18,018 nt of DNA from Clostridium sp. UBA5530 (lineage in GTDB: Bacteria; Bacillota; Clostridia; Clostridiales; Clostridiaceae). The DNA lies in the NCBI GenBank assembly GCA_002423705.1, contig DINW01000017.1, forward strand, positions 10,071 to 28,088, in the 5' to 3' direction. The notes below the pieces were generated by a model. The model saw nothing but the letters and a program-made list of their open reading frames with translations, searched no databases and was not told the origin of the DNA. Positions 13,986-18,018 of this stretch are shown here, piece by piece (position 1 is the first letter of the stretch; the number at the start of each line of letters is the position of its first letter). The position numbers and the translations under genes are program-made.

Positions 13986-15045
13986 AAATTAAAACCATTC
14001 TTGATACCATATCCTTATCAATAGCATAGGTATATAAATTTTCTTCATCTATAACATCATTTTTATAAAGTTCTACCAGTGCCATATCCATAGTTTTCAT
14101 CCCATACTTTCCTCCCGTCTGTATGGATGACTCTATTTGATGTGTTTTTCCTTCTCTTATCATAGATTGAAGGGCTGGAGTCGCAATCATTATCTCTAAA
14201 GCTGCTACTCTATTCCTTTCATGAGCTTTGGGTATTAACTGTTGTGATATTATTCCCTGTATAACCGCTGACAACTGTATCTTGATTTGCTGTTGCTGAT
14301 AAGGTGGAAATACATCAACTATTCTATCAATGGTTTTAGCAGCTCCTATAGTGTGTAAACTAGACAAAACTAAATGCCCTGTTTCAGCTGCTGTAATAGC
14401 AATAGAAATAGTTTCTAAGTCTCTCATCTCACCTACTAAAATCACATCTGGGTCTTCTCTTAAAATTGACTTTAATGCGTTTTTATAACTTTTGCTGTCT
14501 TTTCCTATCTCTCTTTGATTTATTATACATTTATTGTGCTTATGTAAATATTCTATAGGATCTTCCAAAGTGATTATATGAGCATCTCTAGTCATGTTTA
14601 TTTCGTTTATCATAGCTGCTAATGTAGTACTTTTACCACTACCTGTTGGCCCTGTTACTAATATGAGGCCTCTTTGTTTATCACATAATTGTTTTAAAAC
14701 TTCTGGATGTCCTAATTCTTTTAAAGTAGGAACTTTAATTGATATAACTCTAAGAGCTATAGCTGTACTATTTCTTTGTTTAAACAAATTCACTCTGAAT
14801 CTTCCAAGACCTTGAATAGAATAAGAAGTATCTGCTTCCCCCATTGTTATATATTCCTCATACTCCTTAGGATCTTTAAGTATTTCTTTAGCATAGTTCT
14901 CTGTGTCCTTTGGAGTAACTTTGTCATAATCTAAAGCTTTTAACCGCCCATTAATTCTTATAGTTGGTGGAACTCCAACAGTTAAATGTAAATCTGATGC
15001 CTTCTGATTTATAGTAAGTTCTAATAATTCATTAAGTAATATCAA
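13984..15045 (-). CDS. pilT: Type IV pilus retraction ATPase PilT
   Basis: Hexameric ATPase that depolymerises type IV pili for twitching and gliding motility. The N-terminal PAS-like domain begins LLNELLELTINQKASDLHLT. The core has Walker A GPTGSGKST (132-140), the Asp box ITLEDPIEYLH (about 158-168), Walker B DPDVILVGEMRD (198-209) and the His box ETGHLVLSSLHT (221-232). The PilT-specific AIRYGK-like C-terminal region is altered; it reads QIESSIQTGGKYGMKTMD, as in typical PilT proteins. At 353 aa it is the family size. The start is TTG at 15045, supported by AAGGGG eight bases upstream. No other pilus genes are adjacent, so this is an orphan copy between sigK and a glycosyltransferase. Confidence 0.95.
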   Translation of the reverse strand: MILLNELLELTINQKASDLHLTVGVPPTIRINGRLKALDYDKVTPKDTENYAKEILKDPKEYEEYITMGEADTSYSIQGLGRFRVNLFKQRNSTAIALRVISIKVPTLKELGHPEVLKQLCDKQRGLILVTGPTGSGKSTTLAAMINEINMTRDAHIITLEDPIEYLHKHNKCIINQREIGKDSKSYKNALKSILREDPDVILVGEMRDLETISIAITAAETGHLVLSSLHTIGAAKTIDRIVDVFPPYQQQQIKIQLSAVIQGIISQQLIPKAHERNRVAALEIMIATPALQSMIREGKTHQIESSIQTGGKYGMKTMDMALVELYKNDVIDEENLYTYAIDKDMVSRMVLI

Positions 15046-15090
15046 CTTTATAGCCCCTTCCTTATAACTAATAGCAACTCAAAATTTATC

Positions 15091-15195
15091 TGATGTCTAT
15101 CTGCTGTAACACTTCACCCTCTTTAGGTTGCCGATAACAGCAGCTACGACCCTAGATAAGTTTAACTAACCTTCAGTTGGAGTCCAAACTCCACC
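15091..15195 (+). ncRNA. Candidate structured small RNA, copy B (downstream of sigK, antisense to the pilT leader)
   Basis: Outer helix TGTCTA (15094-15099) with TAGATA (15153-15158); inner helix CTGCTGT (15101-15107) with ACAGCAG (15137-15143); conserved loop AACACTTCACCCTCTTTAGG. It aligns to copy A (7143-7212) at 61 of 70 positions with no gap. A separate hairpin TGGAGT/ACTCCA (15178-15193) follows; a T-rich stretch comes only at about 15219-15232, so the 3' end is uncertain. It lies between the sigK terminator and pilT. On the minus strand the inner helix of this copy could also form, but copy A's could not. Promoter not identified. Confidence 0.58.
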
Positions 15196-15270
15196 TAAAA
15201 CTAAGTTTCACTTCATGTTTATTATATTTTTTAATTCGCCATTGTACTTTTAACTTTATATATTATTCTA

Positions 15271-15324
15271 CAAAAATATGCTAAAATCCTTTTACATTTA
15301 TATAATAAAAGAACTTTAGCATAT
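15271..15324 (-). terminator. Terminator after sigK
   Basis: Arms 15276-15294 and 15306-15324 pair over 19 bp on the minus strand, two pairs being G·U that would be A·C mismatches on the plus strand. A TTTTG tail follows. It separates sigK from pilT. Confidence 0.85.
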
Positions 15325-15330
15325 ATCCCC

Positions 15331-16035
15331 TTAAATCTTGCTTTTCCCATTTAACTCCTTAAATAGCTTTTTCAAAGCCCTTTTTTCAATCCTTGATACA
15401 TAGGATCTGGATATTTCCAGTATTTTAGCTATCTCCCTTTGAGTTTTAGAATTTCCATCTATAAGTCCATACCTCATCTCCACTATTGTTCTTTCTCTGT
15501 CTGTTAAGCAAGAGCTCATGTTTTTATATAATTTCTTAATTTGAATTTTATTCTCTACAATTTCCACTATTGAATCTTCCTCAGTGCTTAGCACATCCAT
15601 TAATGATATCTCATTCCCCTCTTTGTCAATACCTATGGGATCATGTAAAAAAACTTCTCCCTTACTTTTTTTGTTGTTTCTTATAAGCATTAATATCTCA
15701 TTTTCAATGCACCTAGCTGCGTAGGTAGCTAGTCTAGTGCCCTTTTCATAATCAAAGGAATCTATAGCTTTTATAAGACCTACTGTGCCAATAGATATTA
15801 AATCATCTATATCTCTTCCGGGATAGGAGTATTTTTTTACTATATGTACAACTAATCTTAAATTTCTTTCTATAAGGATGGTTTTTGCTGAAGGATCTCC
15901 TTCCTTGAGTTTTAATAAGTAGTACTCCTCTTCCTTTTCATCTAATGGCTTTGGAAAAGAGTTGGTCCCTGTAACATATCCAGCAAAAATTCCCATGGTC
16001 CCAACCACATCTAAGAAATATTGAACAATAAACAC
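15331..16035 (-). CDS. sigK: Late mother-cell sigma factor, pro-SigK
   Basis: Sigma factor for late mother-cell genes (coat, cortex, mother-cell lysis). The start is GTG at 16035 with AGGAGG eight bases upstream. Residues 1-19 form a hydrophobic pro-sequence (MFIVQYFLDVVGTMGIFAG), with likely cleavage before Tyr20 (YVTGTNSFPKPL), by analogy with the B. subtilis site processed by SpoIVFB. Region 2 includes IERNLRLVVHIVKKYSYPG and RLATYAARCIENEILM; the HDPIGIDKEGNEISLMDVL segment is SigK-typical; the C-terminal helix-turn-helix is TQREIAKILEISRSYVSRIEKRA. At 234 aa it is complete and not split by a skin prophage. It is followed by a strong terminator and, on the opposite strand, RNA copy B. Confidence 0.95.
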   Translation of the reverse strand: MFIVQYFLDVVGTMGIFAGYVTGTNSFPKPLDEKEEEYYLLKLKEGDPSAKTILIERNLRLVVHIVKKYSYPGRDIDDLISIGTVGLIKAIDSFDYEKGTRLATYAARCIENEILMLIRNNKKSKGEVFLHDPIGIDKEGNEISLMDVLSTEEDSIVEIVENKIQIKKLYKNMSSCLTDRERTIVEMRYGLIDGNSKTQREIAKILEISRSYVSRIEKRALKKLFKELNGKSKI

Positions 16036-16110
16036 CTGATGTTCCTCCTAATAATGCTTATTATATAATATGTTTACCATGGAAAAAGTTTACTTATTTC
16101 ATGTTTTAAA

Positions 16111-17784
16111 TTATTTGTTATCTATAAGTTTTTCTACAATTTCTTTAAAAATTGGAGCTGCAGTAGTACCACCAGCCTCTTCATCCTTTATGTTCTCAAC
16201 AAAAACTACAAGGGAATAGGTCTGGCCTTTAAATTTATAATACCCTGCAAACCACCCGTCATAGTGTTTTTCCATGAGATTATTTCCATTTTGATCCTTA
16301 ACTATGTTTCCCTCTAAATCCTTCTTTGGTTCCATCCTCGTTGCTGTACCTGTCTTCCCTCCCATATCTAGATCTTTTATATAAGCACCTTTTCCTGTAC
16401 CATTAGGATCTTTTACCACCTTAGTCAGTTCACTTTTCATAGCAGAAGCTACTGAGGCTTTTATGACTTCTTTTTTTATTTCTGGTGAAAATGTTTTAAT
16501 AGTATTAAAAGAATTATCTTCTAAACTGCTAATTATATATGGTCTTACATAGTTTCCCTTATTTATTATTGTGTTAATCATTCCTAAGGCTTGAATTGGT
16601 GCTATTCTCATATTTTGACCTATTGATATATTAGTAGTACCTCCCTTATTTAAATCTGATGCTAAGTAATCTCCCTTTGCTTCATTGTCTTCATAAAAAT
16701 TCAATGTTTTTGTGAAGAATCCCTGATCTGTTGCATACTTTATTATCTTTTCTCCCCCTAATTTGTTCCCTATTTCTACAAAAGTATTGTTACAAGATCG
16801 TATTAACCCTTGTTCTAGTGTTAAAGTTCCATGACCAATTTTACATGGAAACTTTGGATTATAGGTACATGTATATTGATCATCTAAAGATACTATTCCT
16901 TCATTCAATGCCGCTTCTAATACTATAAGTTTAAATATAGATCCGGGACTATATCCATTTTCAGTGGTAGACCCTAGCATTATATTGGGTTTTTTATCGT
17001 CTTTTTGAGTTAAAGCCTTTACTTTTCCTGTGGTACTTTCACATAATGCTACTCCTATTTGTCCATAATTTTTATATTTATCACTGTCTAATACAGTATT
17101 AATCTTTTCAATCATGTCCTTATTTAAAGTCATTTTTATATTAACATTATCTTTTGGTATATTATATATTCCTTCTGTTATTTCCCCTAAATTATCCTTT
17201 GAAAAGGATATAGTTGGTTCATCATTGTTTGAAGTGTATTCTTTTATACTGCCTTCTAAAGAGTCCCTGTCCTTTAGTTCTCCATCTTTATTTTTTATAT
17301 TTGTTAGCATGTTACATATATTCCAGCTATTGTTCTTATCTATGGAATTATATTTATAACTATAAATGCCCCTTATGGCTTTTAATTCACTTATATTTTT
17401 GTAGGTGTCTTCATCTACTTCATAATATAGCTTGCCTTCTTTCTGGCTTTTTAAATCTTTAACTACATCATAGTCTTTATTGTGGTTTTTCAAAATATAA
17501 TTAAAAGCATATAATTCTTCCATAGGAGTTACATTGTTATTTCTCTTAAATGACACCGTATCTATAACTATTTTATATTTTTCATTATATTTAAGTAAGT
17601 TTTTGCCCTGGTCATCTAAAATCATATAATTGAGCTCGTTTATGTTGCCTTTATGACTATATTGAGCTTTTGCCATAACGCTTAATTTTTCTCCATTAAT
17701 ACATTGGATGTATGCTACTCTTGCTGTTAAAGCTAAGAATAAACAAAAAAAAGTGGTAGCAACTATTTTTATATTCTTCTTCAT
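16111..17784 (-). CDS. Class B penicillin-binding protein (transpeptidase) with a divergent N-terminal domain
   Basis: Membrane-anchored D,D-transpeptidase that cross-links peptidoglycan. I take the ATG at 17784 (MKKNIKIVATTF), eight bases from AGGAG; the upstream in-frame GTG at 17793 abuts the Shine-Dalgarno and is unlikely. With this start (557 aa) there is one membrane anchor (about 4-22), a short pedestal domain (about 40-210) and a transpeptidase domain with SPGSIFKL (Ser282, Lys285), SCNN (330-333) and KTGTAT (477-482). The pedestal lacks the usual RG.I.DR.G motif, reading instead KGNINELNYMILDDQGKNLL. Placed directly ahead of sigK it may act in cortex or engulfment wall synthesis, in the manner of SpoVD (inference); it has no C-terminal PASTA domains. 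Start translation is masked by a hairpin. Confidence 0.85.
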   Translation of the reverse strand: MKKNIKIVATTFFCLFLALTARVAYIQCINGEKLSVMAKAQYSHKGNINELNYMILDDQGKNLLKYNEKYKIVIDTVSFKRNNNVTPMEELYAFNYILKNHNKDYDVVKDLKSQKEGKLYYEVDEDTYKNISELKAIRGIYSYKYNSIDKNNSWNICNMLTNIKNKDGELKDRDSLEGSIKEYTSNNDEPTISFSKDNLGEITEGIYNIPKDNVNIKMTLNKDMIEKINTVLDSDKYKNYGQIGVALCESTTGKVKALTQKDDKKPNIMLGSTTENGYSPGSIFKLIVLEAALNEGIVSLDDQYTCTYNPKFPCKIGHGTLTLEQGLIRSCNNTFVEIGNKLGGEKIIKYATDQGFFTKTLNFYEDNEAKGDYLASDLNKGGTTNISIGQNMRIAPIQALGMINTIINKGNYVRPYIISSLEDNSFNTIKTFSPEIKKEVIKASVASAMKSELTKVVKDPNGTGKGAYIKDLDMGGKTGTATRMEPKKDLEGNIVKDQNGNNLMEKHYDGWFAGYYKFKGQTYSLVVFVENIKDEEAGGTTAAPIFKEIVEKLIDNK

Positions 17785-17791
17785 AAAAAAC

Positions 17792-17829
17792 ACTCCTTTT
17801 CTTAGCTAATTCTAGCCAAAAAAAGGAGT
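17792..17829 (-). terminator. udk terminator whose 3' arm contains the PBP ribosome binding site
   Basis: Arms 17792-17808 and 17813-17829 pair over 17 bp on the minus strand (two G·U pairs, A·C on the plus strand) around the loop GAAT. The next bases are GTTTTTT and then the PBP ATG. The AAGGAG site of the PBP gene (17793-17798) lies inside the 3' arm, so the same structure can end udk transcription and block PBP translation on read-through mRNA. Confidence 0.75.
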
Positions 17830-17837
17830 TTCTATTC

Positions 17838-18018
17838 CTATCTACTTTGTAATATTTGATTTATATTGGCAACTAATATATCTATAGCAACTTGATTGTG
17901 TCCACCCTCAGGTATTATTATATCCGCATACCTTTTAGTTGGTTCTACAAATTGCATGTGCATGGGCCTAACTACATTCAAATATTGTTCTATCACTGAG
18001 TCTACAGTTCTTCCTCGC
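17838..18018 (-). CDS. udk: Uridine kinase, C-terminal 59 residues (5' part beyond the window)
   Basis: Phosphorylates uridine and cytidine to UMP and CMP in pyrimidine salvage. My minus-strand translation from the window edge to a TAG at 17838 reads RGRTVDSVIEQYLNVVRP, then MHMQFVEPTKRYADIIIPEG, then GHNQVAIDILVANINQIL. These are the conserved C-terminal blocks of bacterial uridine kinase, with RG.T..SV..QY and P.K..AD.IIP.G clearly present. The P-loop half is outside the window. It is upstream of the PBP gene and separated from it by the hairpin at 17792-17829. Confidence 0.92.
   Translation of the reverse strand, partial: RGRTVDSVIEQYLNVVRPMHMQFVEPTKRYADIIIPEGGHNQVAIDILVANINQILQSR

Noticed and set aside
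17114..17462. Two overlapping plus-strand frames inside the PBP gene
   Set aside because: Hydrophobic-looking but simply antisense to the PBP pedestal region, with no start signals.
1..18018. CRISPR arrays, tRNA, rRNA, prophage or integrative element
   Set aside because: No spaced direct repeats, tRNA-like cloverleaf, rRNA sequence, integrase or transposase seen; gene order is ordinary clostridial core.

Overview
The window comes from a low-GC, endospore-forming Firmicute, most likely Clostridium sensu stricto. It encodes SpoIIGA, SigE, SigG and SigK, uses strong AGGAGG-type ribosome binding sites, and is very AT-rich. I cannot name the species. Every protein-coding gene I can support lies on the minus strand, so the window is best read from 18018 down to 1. 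Two genes run off the edges: the 3' end of uridine kinase at the right, and pstA at the left, which lacks only its last codons.

In transcription order, the first block (18018-13984) holds udk, a divergent class B penicillin-binding protein, sigK (uninterrupted, with a pro-sequence) and a PilT-type ATPase. Next come a membrane GT2 glycosyltransferase with its own promoter and a probable operator, then ftsA-ftsZ. The sporulation block spoIIGA-sigE-sigG (9623-7251) provides the pro-SigE protease, the early mother-cell sigma factor and the late forespore sigma factor. A short YlmC/YmxH protein, nrdR and pgeF follow. The last block is phosphate control: phoP-phoR, then pstS-pstC-pstA preceded by a clear array of 10-11 bp spaced PhoP half-sites.

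The most interesting non-coding signal is a pair of near-identical elements, about 70 nt each, at 7140-7212 and 15091-15163. They match at 61 of 70 positions with no indels. One lies directly downstream of sigG and the other directly downstream of sigK, and both are in plus-strand orientation, opposite to every gene. The substitutions between them keep two helices paired (G-C against G-U) only if the RNA is made from the plus strand. Each presents the same conserved C/U-rich loop, and copy A ends in a plausible plus-strand terminator inside the 3' end of sigG. I read them as a two-member family of structured small RNAs tied to late sporulation genes. They may be related to the forespore RNA CsfG or may be new.

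Other regulatory structure includes a 15-bp hairpin between pstS and pstC, paired NrdR-like boxes upstream of nrdR, a spoIIGA promoter with an over-long 21-nt spacer as in the Spo0A-activated spoIIG promoter, a 32-bp inverted repeat over the glycosyltransferase -10 box, and a udk terminator whose 3' arm contains the ribosome binding site of the penicillin-binding protein.
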